A stretch of DNA of 41,019 nucleotides from Acidimicrobiia bacterium (GTDB lineage: Bacteria; Actinomycetota; Acidimicrobiia; Acidimicrobiales; AC-14): contig JAHFUQ010000021.1 in the NCBI GenBank assembly GCA_023265045.1, forward strand, positions 1 through 41,019, in the 5' to 3' direction. Shown here piece after piece: positions 8,026 to 16,637 of this stretch. A program made the position numbers and the translations under genes. Under the pieces are notes generated by a model. The model was not told where the DNA came from, ran no database searches, and saw only the letters and a program-made list of their open reading frames with translations. Every line of letters begins with the position of its first letter. Position 1 is the first letter of the stretch.

Positions 8026-8196
8026 TACGACAGCCTTGCCCTCGCCCGCGACGGGACTGTCTACGCCTGGGGCTGGAACGGCGGCGGCCAGCTCGGGGAC
8101 GGCACGACCAACGACCGTCATTCGCCCAGCGTCGTCAGCGGCCTGTCCGCTAGCCGGGCCGTCGTAGGCGGAGGTCTCCACACCCTCGCCCTATGA
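8026..8196 (+). pseudogene. RCC1-repeat gene remnant
   Basis: An open frame without a start codon gives 56 residues ending at TGA 8194-8196. They read YDSLALARDGTVYAWGWN, GGGQLGDGTTND, then VVGGGLHTLAL. This is the classic RCC1 beta-propeller repeat (HSLAL..DGTVYAWG.N..GQLGDGTT....P..V.GL....V..GG.HTLAL). Full RCC1 proteins have about seven such blades; here barely more than one survives. The frame breaks just upstream and there is no start or ribosome-binding site. It is a decayed fragment of a secreted propeller protein. Confidence 0.7.
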
Positions 8197-8217
8197 CGGC
8201 CGAGTCCCGCGCCGAAC

Positions 8218-11136
8218 CTAGGTCACCGGCTGCGCCCGCTCCTGGTCCGGCAGCGAGGCAGGCGAGGAAGGCGAGGAAGGCGACCGGCGGACCCGGCGGC
8301 GGCGGCTGAGGACGAACACGACCACGCCCAGGATGGTTCCGGCGGTGACCACCAGGCCGACCGACGCCGCCACCGGCTTGTTGTACACAAACGTCACCTG
8401 ATGGTCCCCGGCGGGAACGGCGACGCCCAAGAAGGCGCCGTCGGCGATCAGCACGGGCGCAGCCTTGCCGTCGACCCGGGCATGCCAGCCGGGGAACCAG
8501 GCCGCGGCCACGACGACGATCGAGGCGCGCGTACCCGAAGTCTGGAGCCGCCAGGTCCCTGAGTCGTAGGTGACGGCGCCGATGCGGGTCGCCGACGGTG
8601 GCGAGCTGGGAATCCCGTCGTAGACGAGCGAAAAACTGGCCACCTTGTCCGGCTCGAGGGCGCCCGCGTCCAGCAGGTTGCCCGGTCCCCGTTGGGCGTC
8701 GGCGACGAGCAAGCGGGGCTCCTCCCCCGACGGGCACGCGGCGCAGGACAGGAGGAAGGCGTAGCGCTTCCCGCCGGAGTCGGGGATGGCGGGGAAGAGG
8801 AAGGTGGCAAGATCGCCGCCGCCGCCGAAGCCGTAGCTGTGGGCGATCTCGGGCCCGAGCGACCCGTCGGGGCCGACTTGCATCAAGGACAGCACGCTGG
8901 CGCCGGCCGGGCGGTCGAGCCACACGCCGACGCCTTTCAGCCCGTCCACCAACGGTATGACGATCCCGCCGGACGCGCCGATGGACACCGTGCCCCGGCC
9001 GTCGTACACGCCGATCCACTCGTGCCCCGCGCACGCCATGGCCAGCTCGCGGATGAGATCGGACACCACGGCCGGACCAGCCGTGCCGCAGGCGCCCGCC
9101 CGCACCACGCCCCGGCTGAGACCGGCCAGCTCCGCCGCCTCCCGGTTCCCGCCGACGATGACCGTCACGTTCTTCTGCGCCAGCGCCACCGCCATCTCGG
9201 GGGCGATCGCGTCGTCGGCCACCACGACCACGGCGTCGTAGGCGCGCACCAGCGGCAGCGCGTACGGGTTGCGGATGAGCTGTACATGGTCGACGGCGGT
9301 GCCCGCCGCGTTCAGCGTGTCAGTGGTGACATAGGCGGTGCCCGAGAGCGCCAAGGAGAGGTTGCGGTAGGTCTCCGGAGCGACCATGGCCTCCGCCGTC
9401 AGCCGCCACACCCGCTTGGAGGCCATGGGGTGGGGCCAGCCGACGGAGAGCAGCTCGCCGTGCTTGAGCAGCTCGCTCGACGACCGCGGGTCGCCGAAGT
9501 AGGCGCTGGCGACCCGGAACTCGCCGCCCACGTTGTCGAGCGTCTGGGCCGCTTGGGCGTAGGCCGTCGAGCTCTCGGGCGGTGTCACCGAGTAGTAGTC
9601 GCGGTAGGGGGCGATGTCGACGAGGAAGGCGCCCAGCACCACCGCCGTGAGGGCCGTGGTGTATCGCAGCGCTTTCGCCGGGTGGCGCGCCGTCAGCCAG
9701 CGCTCGGCCGGCAGCAGCGGGTAGGCGGTCCCCAACGCCAGCCCCAGCGCGGCCAGCGGGTAGAAGCGCGGGAAGCGGATGTTGGAGAGGAATGGCACCA
9801 CCTTCTGCAGGGTGATCAGCGGCGCCAAGTAGGGCATGAGGATCAGGAAGCCGACCGTCGCCAGCGCCACGATCCCGCGCGGCCCGAGGCGCAGTTGCGT
9901 CACGAAGGCGTGCACAAGGAGGGCGCCGACGACGCCGAGGACGACCAGCGGCACGATCCGCCGGTCGGTCACGAGCTGGCTCGTGGCCAAGGACACGCCC
10001 CCCGACGAGAGCCAGATCCCGAGCGCGGACGAGAAGACGATGGCGGTGAGGTGGCCGTCCTGGTCTTGGCGCGGCAGGGCCACCACGGTGACGATGGTCA
10101 GCAGGAGGCAGACCCACGACAGGTAGAAGATGCCCCTGGAAAGGCCGGAGCGGGGGCCGAAGCTGCGCAGCAGGTCCTCGAAGCTGGCCGTGCCCTTCAG
10201 CCCGGCGGAGCGGGTGACCCAGACTTCGGGGTGGGCGCCGAGGACTGCGCCCGAGCCGCTGGTCAGCTCGGCGCGCGCCGACGCGGGCGGAGTCAGCACG
10301 AACGACTTGCTCATGGTGACGAACGGAAACAGCCAGAAGGCGCACAACCCGAGCCCGATCCCCGCCACCGCCGCGGCCCGCCCGAGGACGGGCTTGACCC
10401 CGTCGCCGCCCTGCGTTCGCCGGGACCGCGCCAGTTCCACGGCCAGCATGGCGGCGCACATCAACACCAGGGCGTAGGCGTGCTCGGCCTGGTGGAGCAC
10501 GGCAAACCCGCCGGCGACGCCCGCCACCGCCACGTACCCGCTCGCCTTCTCGCGCAGCGCCCGCCGGAAGCTCCACGCCAGCCACGGCGTGGCCGCCATG
10601 ACCCAGACGGCCGGCTCGTGGCCGAACAGCGCCCCGTGGGTGATGAACAGCGGGTGGAGGGCGTAGACCAGCCCGGCGACCACCGTGGCCGGCCTCCGCC
10701 GCCCCCACAGCGATGCGGACAGGACGTAGGCCCCCCACCCGCCCACGACCTGCGCCAGCAAGATCGAGATGCGCACCGCGGCTTCGGGCCCGACCACCGA
10801 AGCCAGCGGCACGAGCTCCAACGTGGGCAGGGACGGAGCCAGGCTGAACAGGGGCGTGCCCGTCCACATCTCCGACAGCCAGTAGGGCACGTGGCCGTTC
10901 GCAAACCAGTGGCCCAGCGCCTCCCGCACAAGCATGACCGCGCCGACGCCGTCGAGGCTCAGCCGCCCGTGCACCCACGCTTCGGAGAAGACGAGCACCC
11001 CCACGGCGACGCCCACGAACGCGATCTTGGGCACGGAGCGGAAGCCGACGGCGGCGGCCCGTCCGGTTGCGGAGCGCGCCCGACCGCGCCGCTCCACCTC
11101 AGATTGCTCGTCCCCAGCCCGCTCCAAGAGCGCCAC
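8218..11136 (-). CDS. YfhO-like giant membrane protein (paralogue A)
   Basis: 972 residues, GTG start 11136 with AAGG about 9 bases upstream. The N-terminal half holds about a dozen hydrophobic helices in the GT-C/YfhO style, with MWTGTP near residue 90 and NIRFPRFY before the last helix block. An extracellular beta-rich region follows (about 480-900). The C-terminal signature AAWFPGWHARVDGKAA...GVAVPAGDHQVTFVYNKP, typical of YfhO proteins, precedes a final helix. YfhO in Firmicutes glycosylates lipoteichoic acid; here a role in glycosylating a surface polymer is inferred. The gene starts 41 bases after the stop of the B12-radical SAM gene and is probably cotranscribed with it. It is clearly paralogous to the protein at 13032. 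The C-terminus is a repetitive SSPSSPASLPDQ tail. Confidence 0.8.
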   Translation of the reverse strand: MALLERAGDEQSEVERRGRARSATGRAAAVGFRSVPKIAFVGVAVGVLVFSEAWVHGRLSLDGVGAVMLVREALGHWFANGHVPYWLSEMWTGTPLFSLAPSLPTLELVPLASVVGPEAAVRISILLAQVVGGWGAYVLSASLWGRRRPATVVAGLVYALHPLFITHGALFGHEPAVWVMAATPWLAWSFRRALREKASGYVAVAGVAGGFAVLHQAEHAYALVLMCAAMLAVELARSRRTQGGDGVKPVLGRAAAVAGIGLGLCAFWLFPFVTMSKSFVLTPPASARAELTSGSGAVLGAHPEVWVTRSAGLKGTASFEDLLRSFGPRSGLSRGIFYLSWVCLLLTIVTVVALPRQDQDGHLTAIVFSSALGIWLSSGGVSLATSQLVTDRRIVPLVVLGVVGALLVHAFVTQLRLGPRGIVALATVGFLILMPYLAPLITLQKVVPFLSNIRFPRFYPLAALGLALGTAYPLLPAERWLTARHPAKALRYTTALTAVVLGAFLVDIAPYRDYYSVTPPESSTAYAQAAQTLDNVGGEFRVASAYFGDPRSSSELLKHGELLSVGWPHPMASKRVWRLTAEAMVAPETYRNLSLALSGTAYVTTDTLNAAGTAVDHVQLIRNPYALPLVRAYDAVVVVADDAIAPEMAVALAQKNVTVIVGGNREAAELAGLSRGVVRAGACGTAGPAVVSDLIRELAMACAGHEWIGVYDGRGTVSIGASGGIVIPLVDGLKGVGVWLDRPAGASVLSLMQVGPDGSLGPEIAHSYGFGGGGDLATFLFPAIPDSGGKRYAFLLSCAACPSGEEPRLLVADAQRGPGNLLDAGALEPDKVASFSLVYDGIPSSPPSATRIGAVTYDSGTWRLQTSGTRASIVVVAAAWFPGWHARVDGKAAPVLIADGAFLGVAVPAGDHQVTFVYNKPVAASVGLVVTAGTILGVVVFVLSRRRRVRRSPSSPSSPASLPDQERAQPVT

Positions 11137-11177
11137 TGCGCTCTACCTTGCCAGGCGCCGGGCGCGGAGTGGCGGCG

Positions 11178-12836
11178 CTACGAAGCCTCGACCTCGGCGA
11201 GGGGGATGCGCCGGGCGACCTCGGCCGGCTTGTAGGTCTTCTCCACCGGCTTCGGGTACTTCTTGATGAAGGCCCGTTGGCACTTGCCCACGACCCCGGC
11301 CTTCGAGAGCACCCAGGCCAGCCGGCCGGGCAGCACCGAGAAGTCCATGAACTTCAGCTGGTTGTAGCCGCGGCGGGCCAGGTAGATGGTGCGCACGGTC
11401 ACCCCGACGCGCGGGTACATCTTCTGCTCCTCGTTGCTGGCCCGCACCCACCTCAGCATGCGGTCGAAGATCCAGCGGGGCGGCTTCCACGTGGCGAGCA
11501 GGTAGAACATGATGTTGGCGGCCCGGAAGGGCACGGAGAGGAAGCTCGACGAGATGCCGTCCAGCTCCACGCCGCGCTCCGACATGGCCCGCTCGAGCTC
11601 GGTGTTGGGGATGACCTTGAGCGAGTAGATGAGCAGCGTGTAGGGCCGCGGCATCTTGTAGAGCAGCTCGAGGGTGTCGATGACGTCCTTGCGGGTCTCG
11701 ATCGGGTTGTCGACGATGATGTCGAACGCCGGCGGCACGTGGTACTTGCCCGCGAACTCGCCGATGACCTCGCCCGCTTCGAGGATGCGCGCCGGCGGCG
11801 TGGGGCGCTTGTAGAAGTCGAGGATGTCCTGGCTGCCGCTCTGGATGCCCATGCGGATGCGGTTCATCCCCGCCCACGTGAGGATCTCGAACTTCTCCTT
11901 CTTCACGTAGTTGGGGATGACGCCGTAGACGGCGAAGGGGATCTTCACCTCGTCGTGCCACGTGACCGCGAACTCCTCCAGCTCCCGGTACGGGATGGCC
12001 ATGAAGCTGTCGTCGTGGAAGCTCACCTGGCTCACGAACGGGAACCGCTGGAGGACGCTTTTGACTTCCTCGGCGATGTAGCGGGCGCTCGGGTGCCGGA
12101 CCCGCTTGTACTTGGGGTCGTTGGCGATGAACTTGGTGTTGCCGCAGAACGAGCAGTGGAACGGGCAGCCGAGCGACCACACCGCCTGGTAGCCGAGGCT
12201 GAAGTGGGTCAGGTAGTCGCTGGTGCTGACGGGTACGAACCCGCCCTTGTCGGGCAGGAAGATGCGCTCGCACTCCTCGCCGTACTGCGGGAACGGCAGC
12301 GTGTCCATCTCGTCGGGCGTCATCAGCGGGAGGAACCCGTTGCGGGTGACGGCGCCGCCCTTGTCCTTGAACCACATGTTCTTGGTCGCGGTGTAGTCGC
12401 GGCCCGCGTTCAGCAGTTCGAAGAACTCGGCGAACGCGAACTCGCCCTCGCCGTTGCAGATGGCGTCGACGTCGGACTGGATGGCGTCCTCGGGGTGGAT
12501 GATCGGGTGGATGCCGCCCCACACCTGGATCGTGTCGGGGCTGATCTCCCGCAGCCGGGTGACGACCCGCTTGGTCAGGTCTGAGTAGCCGGTCATCGAC
12601 GAGTAGCCGACCAGGTCGCTGGTGGCGAGGTACTGCGCGATGTTGTCGATCTCCTCGTCGGGCAGCATGCCGACGGTGCCGAAGCTGCCGCGGATGTTGT
12701 TGCCGAAGCGGCGGAAGCGGTTCGTCGAGATGTAGCAGGACTGCAGGTCAGGCGTGAGCTGGGCAACGAACGCCGCCATCTTTCGGAAGCCGCAGGAGGT
12801 GATCCCATCCTCCAGGCAGACCATTTTCACTCGCAT
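11178..12836 (-). CDS. B12-binding-domain radical SAM protein
   Basis: 552 residues. ATG 12836 is chosen because GGGAGGT lies 5 bases upstream; an in-frame GTG 27 bases earlier has no such site. The N-terminal about 130 residues have a cobalamin-binding-like Rossmann region (YLATSDLVGYSSMTGYSD, VWGGIHPIIHPED, CNGEGEFAFAEFF). The radical SAM core follows with GCPFHCSFC (Cys224, Cys228, Cys231 for the 4Fe-4S cluster) and FDIIVDNPIETRKDVIDT. The C-terminal about 150 residues hold helices and a basic tail. Class B members methylate or rearrange unactivated carbons on lipids, sugars or natural products. Flanking YfhO-like genes suggest a lipid- or glycan-linked substrate (inference). Confidence 0.88.
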   Translation of the reverse strand: MRVKMVCLEDGITSCGFRKMAAFVAQLTPDLQSCYISTNRFRRFGNNIRGSFGTVGMLPDEEIDNIAQYLATSDLVGYSSMTGYSDLTKRVVTRLREISPDTIQVWGGIHPIIHPEDAIQSDVDAICNGEGEFAFAEFFELLNAGRDYTATKNMWFKDKGGAVTRNGFLPLMTPDEMDTLPFPQYGEECERIFLPDKGGFVPVSTSDYLTHFSLGYQAVWSLGCPFHCSFCGNTKFIANDPKYKRVRHPSARYIAEEVKSVLQRFPFVSQVSFHDDSFMAIPYRELEEFAVTWHDEVKIPFAVYGVIPNYVKKEKFEILTWAGMNRIRMGIQSGSQDILDFYKRPTPPARILEAGEVIGEFAGKYHVPPAFDIIVDNPIETRKDVIDTLELLYKMPRPYTLLIYSLKVIPNTELERAMSERGVELDGISSSFLSVPFRAANIMFYLLATWKPPRWIFDRMLRWVRASNEEQKMYPRVGVTVRTIYLARRGYNQLKFMDFSVLPGRLAWVLSKAGVVGKCQRAFIKKYPKPVEKTYKPAEVARRIPLAEVEAS

Positions 12837-12936
12837 CAAGTACCTCCCGGACTGTGCAACCAAGCCGCCCGCGCTGGATCGCCGGTCACGTTAGCAGCGG
12901 ACCCCTCGCGGATACGACCTGAGCAGGTCAAATGGC

Positions 12937-12955
12937 GATGTCACCGAGATGTCAC
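12937..12955. promoter_or_regulatory. 11-bp-spaced GATGTCAC direct repeat in divergent gap
   Basis: GATGTCAC occurs at 12937-12944 and again at 12948-12955, exactly 11 bp apart and on the same face of the helix. OmpR-family regulators typically bind such direct repeats. The site lies between the divergent radical SAM and YfhO-like genes. An extended -10 (TG-T-TACAGT, TACAGT at 13007-13012) serves the plus-strand gene. Confidence 0.35.
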
Positions 12956-13031
12956 GGCGGTCTCGCCCAAGGGTAGGGCGCCTGGCCGCCAGAGCCGGGG
13001 CAATGTTACAGTCACCCTTCCGGGCAAGTAA

Positions 13032-16000
13032 ATGGGACGCCCCGGATGTGCCACGTTGGCTGTCTTCTCCCCGACCAAACCACCGGAGCTGCGTCCGCCG
13101 CCCCTCGCCCGGCCGGCGCCCGGCCGGGTTCCCTTCCGCTACCGGCCGTGGCCCGCCCGCAAGGGGTTGCGCCGCCTCGCCGTGGGCAGCGCCATCGCCG
13201 GCCTCACCCTCGCCGTCCTGGGCTTCTCCGGGTTCTGGTCGCACGGCGGCGTGCCCTTCGACGGCCCCGGCGAGGCCTTCCACCTCCAGCTCGCCCTCGA
13301 CCAGTGGCGCGCGCTCGGGAAGCTGGCGCCGTGGCTGCCGCAGATGTGGTCGGGGACGCCGATCTGGTCGATCTCGGCGTCGGCGCCGGTGCTGGTCATG
13401 CTGCCGTTCGCGTCGCTGTTCGGGCTGGACAACGCGGTGAAGTTCGGATGCCTGGGGGCCCAGGTCCTCGGCGCCGTCGGCGCCTTCTACCTGGCCCGCT
13501 CCCTCTGGGGCCGGGGCTCGGCCTCGGTGCTGGCCGGGCTGTTCTACGGGCTGGCGCCGATCTTCATCTCCCACTCGCTGTTCGGCGTCGACCGGATGTC
13601 CTGGGTCCTCGGCATCATCCCGTGGACGATCCGCGCCCTGCTCCGGGCCTTGCGCGGCCAGGGCCGGCGGGGCGGCCGGCCCGCCATGGTGCTGGCCGGG
13701 GTGCTGTGCGGCGCCGCTGTGCTCGAACAGGGCGAGCAGGCGTACTCGCTCGCCCTCATCTGCCTGAGCCTCGTCGCCGTCGAGCTCATCCGCGCCGGCG
13801 GCCCGGCGACGCCCGACGACGCCCGCCTGCCCCGCAAGAACGTCCTGCTGCGGGGGGCGGGCGTGGGCCTGATCGCCCTCGGGATCGCCGCCCACTGGGT
13901 CATCCCGTTCATGGCCATGTCCAAGCACTTCGTGCTGTCGCCGGCCTCGATCGTCACCCAGGAGCTGACCTACGGGATCGGCGGCCGCCTGGCCCGCAAC
14001 CCCGGCGGGTTCCTCACCCGCTCACCGGGCGTGGGGTACTCGGTCGAGTTCACCACCAACATCATCAAGATCGGCCCCTTCTACCTGGGCTGGGTGTTGC
14101 TGGCCGCCACCGCGGTCGGCATCGGGCTCCTGCCGAAGCACGACAAGGGCGGCGAGCTGACCGCCATGCTGCTGGCGTCGGCGTTCGGGGTCTGGCTGTC
14201 GACGGGCGCCGTGCCCCTGGCCTCGAGCGGCATCGCCACCCGCCGCCAAGTGCTGCCGTTCGTCGTGATCGGCATCATCACCGGCGTCCTGCTCGGCGCC
14301 CTGCTGCAGAAGCTGCGGGCCCGGAAGTGGGCGCTCGCCGGGGGCGCCGCCGCGGGCGGCCTGCTCATCGCCCTGCCGTATTTGACCCCCTTCCGCACCC
14401 TTCAGCGGTTCGTCCCGCTCCTCGACTCGATCCGCTTCCCACGCTTCTACACGATCGCCATCCTCGGGCTGGCACTCGGCGCCGCCTTCCCCGTTTCGGT
14501 CCTGGAGCGTCACCTGCGGGGGCGCGAGCCCCGGCTCACCCCGTTGCTCGCGGCCGCCGTGTCGCTGGCCCTCGCAGGCGTGTTCCTGGTCGACCTACAC
14601 ACCTACCGCAGCTACTACGAGGTGTACTCGCCCGACCCGTCCGACGCCTACCAACGGCTCGCCAAGTCGCTGGAGGGCGGGCCGGCAGGCCAGCGGGTGG
14701 CCAACCTGCAGTTCGGCAACCCGGCCATCTCGCGCGCCCTGCTGGATGCGGGGATCGACCAGTCGACGGGGTGGCCGCACCCGATCGCGTCCAAGGGCGT
14801 GTGGAACGTCACCGCCCAGGTCCTCGTCTCGCCCGCCGGGTACAAGGACGCCGCCCTCGCCCTGTCCGCCACCGCCGGGATCATCACCGAGCAGGTCGTC
14901 GAACTGCCCAACACCAGCTCGATGGTCGACTACGTCAACTTGGAGCGCAACCCGCTCGTGCTGCCCCGCGTGCGGGCCTACGACCAGGTGGTCGTGGCCC
15001 CGGACGACGACCTGGCGACGGAGATGGCGATCCGCATGAGCCAGCGCAACGTCGGCGTCGTCACCGCCAGGGCGAGCGAGACGGCCGTGACCTCGGTGCT
15101 GAAGGACCAGGCGACGGTGCTGGGCGACTCGGTCAAATGCGACAAGACGGTGCTGACCGCCATCCCCGAGAAGGACGCGGGCGAGGTGGCGATGGCGTGC
15201 GGGGCCCAGGACCGCCTGCGCTTCGGCGACTCCATCGGCGGCTTCCTCATCGTCGAGCTCCCCCCCGACGGGGCCGGCGCCATCTTCCAGTCACCGCTGG
15301 CCGACCTCCAGGGCGTCGCCGTGTGGTTCCCCGCCGGCCCGAGCCTGGTGGAGTTGGGCCTGTACGAGCTGGCGCCCGACGGGCGGTCCCTCGGCCAGGA
15401 GGTGCGCCACACGCTGGCCAGCGGCGTCGACTCCAACGGCCTCATCTCGTTCACCTTCGACCCGATCAAGGAGTCGCAGGGCCAGCGCTACGTGTTCGTG
15501 CTGACCTGCCCCCGCTGCCCCGACACCGACCGGCCCGGGATGATCGTCAACGTCGAGCGGTCCCGGCCCGGGGACCTCGTCGTCAGCGGCAAGGTCCTGC
15601 CCAAGGGCACCGCCGCGTTCATCCCCCTCTACGCGCGCACGCCGCCCGCGCCCTCGTCCGCGACCGAGGTCAAGCCGTACGTGACGGGCGTCGGCAGGTG
15701 GCGGATCGAGACCGCGGGCACGAAGCCGTCGCTGGTGGTGGTGGCCGAGGCGTGGTTCCCCGGCTGGCAGGCGAAGGTGGACGGCAAGCCGGCGCGCGTG
15801 GAGAAGGCGGACGCGGCGTTCATCGGGGTGGCCGTGCCCGAAGGCAACCACGTGATCACCCTCGAGTACCACAACCCGCGCATCGCCGTCGTGGGGCGGT
15901 TGATCACCGTCGTCACCCTGCTTGTCGCCCTCGTGCTGGCGTGGCCGACGCAGCTGGCGCGCCGCGCTCGGGCCTACCTACGGGTTCCGCGGGCCGCCGG

Positions 16001-16103
16001 CCGGGGCGACGGCCGCCGGGGTGACGGCGTAGGCGCAGCTGTGGGCGCCCGCGATCATGTGGCTGACCCGCTCGACGCGGGCCTCGGGAAGCACGTCACG
16101 TAG
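13032..16103 (+). CDS. YfhO-like giant membrane protein (paralogue B)
   Basis: 1023 residues, ATG 13032; the first 45 residues are Pro/Arg-rich and cytoplasmic. It has the same architecture as paralogue A: about a dozen helices, MWSGTP, SIRFPRFY, GWPHPIASKGVWN, an extracellular beta domain, then EAWFPGWQAKVDGKPA and a terminal helix. These blocks align almost continuously with A, so the two genes are an inverted, diverged duplication around the radical SAM gene. A role in transferring sugars to an envelope polymer is inferred from the family. The last about 42 residues (after ARRARAYLRV) are low-complexity and lie antisense to the end of the SufR-like gene, suggesting an extended C-terminus after loss of an earlier stop. 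Confidence 0.8.
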   Translation: MGRPGCATLAVFSPTKPPELRPPPLARPAPGRVPFRYRPWPARKGLRRLAVGSAIAGLTLAVLGFSGFWSHGGVPFDGPGEAFHLQLALDQWRALGKLAPWLPQMWSGTPIWSISASAPVLVMLPFASLFGLDNAVKFGCLGAQVLGAVGAFYLARSLWGRGSASVLAGLFYGLAPIFISHSLFGVDRMSWVLGIIPWTIRALLRALRGQGRRGGRPAMVLAGVLCGAAVLEQGEQAYSLALICLSLVAVELIRAGGPATPDDARLPRKNVLLRGAGVGLIALGIAAHWVIPFMAMSKHFVLSPASIVTQELTYGIGGRLARNPGGFLTRSPGVGYSVEFTTNIIKIGPFYLGWVLLAATAVGIGLLPKHDKGGELTAMLLASAFGVWLSTGAVPLASSGIATRRQVLPFVVIGIITGVLLGALLQKLRARKWALAGGAAAGGLLIALPYLTPFRTLQRFVPLLDSIRFPRFYTIAILGLALGAAFPVSVLERHLRGREPRLTPLLAAAVSLALAGVFLVDLHTYRSYYEVYSPDPSDAYQRLAKSLEGGPAGQRVANLQFGNPAISRALLDAGIDQSTGWPHPIASKGVWNVTAQVLVSPAGYKDAALALSATAGIITEQVVELPNTSSMVDYVNLERNPLVLPRVRAYDQVVVAPDDDLATEMAIRMSQRNVGVVTARASETAVTSVLKDQATVLGDSVKCDKTVLTAIPEKDAGEVAMACGAQDRLRFGDSIGGFLIVELPPDGAGAIFQSPLADLQGVAVWFPAGPSLVELGLYELAPDGRSLGQEVRHTLASGVDSNGLISFTFDPIKESQGQRYVFVLTCPRCPDTDRPGMIVNVERSRPGDLVVSGKVLPKGTAAFIPLYARTPPAPSSATEVKPYVTGVGRWRIETAGTKPSLVVVAEAWFPGWQAKVDGKPARVEKADAAFIGVAVPEGNHVITLEYHNPRIAVVGRLITVVTLLVALVLAWPTQLARRARAYLRVPRAAGRGDGRRGDGVGAAVGARDHVADPLDAGLGKHVT

Positions 16104-16637
16104 GAACGCGATCTCGCTGGAGCAGGCCAAGCCGTAGCGCTCGGCCACGTCGAGGACGGCGCAGTTGTGCTCGGTGATCCGGAACGTGCCGTCGGGCAAC
16201 GCTTCGAAGTCGGCCAGGTACCCGTCCTCGTCGAGGATCTTGGCCAGCTCGGCCACCCTGCCCGCGAAGTCCTTGCCGGCCAGGCGCGCCCGGGCCCCCT
16301 CGGTGCGGCGCTGGCGGCGGCGCTCGAAGATGCGGTCGACCAACTCCGGATCGGCGTCGGTCACGTACCCCAGCAGCTCGTTGGTGAGCCCGCCGTACGC
16401 CTTCGGGAACAGGCCCTCGGCCTCCCGCGTGACGCGGTAGCGGTGCTTGGGCCGGCCCCGCCCCTCGCGCACCTCGGTGTAGGCGACCAAGCCGTCGGCG
16501 AGCAGCCCGTCCAGCTGCTGGCGCACGGCGCTCACGGTCACGCCCAGCGCCTCGGCCAGCTCGTCGGCGGAGGCCTCGCCCGCCCGCTTGAGGACCTGGA
16601 GCAGCGGTGTCGGCGCGGGCGCGGGCGCGGGCGTCAC
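15978..16637 (-). CDS. SufR-like Fe-S winged-helix transcriptional regulator
   Basis: 219 residues, GTG 16637 overlapping the stop of the upstream QueA-like gene (GTGA). After a PAPAPAP lead, residues about 10-80 form a winged helix (LLQVLKRAGEASADELAEAL, VSAVRQQLDGL, GRGRPKHRYRVT). The C-terminal part has EHNCAVLDVAERYGLAC and GAHSCAYAV. This matches the C-x12-C-x13-C-x14-C ligand spacing of SufR, except that the third position is Ala, leaving three Cys. It is probably a redox or iron-sulfur-sensing repressor. It is not beside suf genes here; the lone sufB is 18 kb away. Its 3' end overlaps paralogue B by 126 bp. Confidence 0.8.
   Translation of the reverse strand: MTPAPAPAPTPLLQVLKRAGEASADELAEALGVTVSAVRQQLDGLLADGLVAYTEVREGRGRPKHRYRVTREAEGLFPKAYGGLTNELLGYVTDADPELVDRIFERRRQRRTEGARARLAGKDFAGRVAELAKILDEDGYLADFEALPDGTFRITEHNCAVLDVAERYGLACSSEIAFLRDVLPEARVERVSHMIAGAHSCAYAVTPAAVAPAGGPRNP

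Noticed and set aside
8692-11235. 847-codon plus-strand open frame antisense to the YfhO-like gene
   Set aside because: Composition (His, Gln, Arg, Gly rich) and the lack of domains mark it as a shadow of the conserved minus-strand gene.
11067-12584. 505-codon plus-strand frame opposite the radical SAM gene
   Set aside because: Shadow frame; the minus strand carries the CxxxCxxC cluster motif and a good ribosome site.
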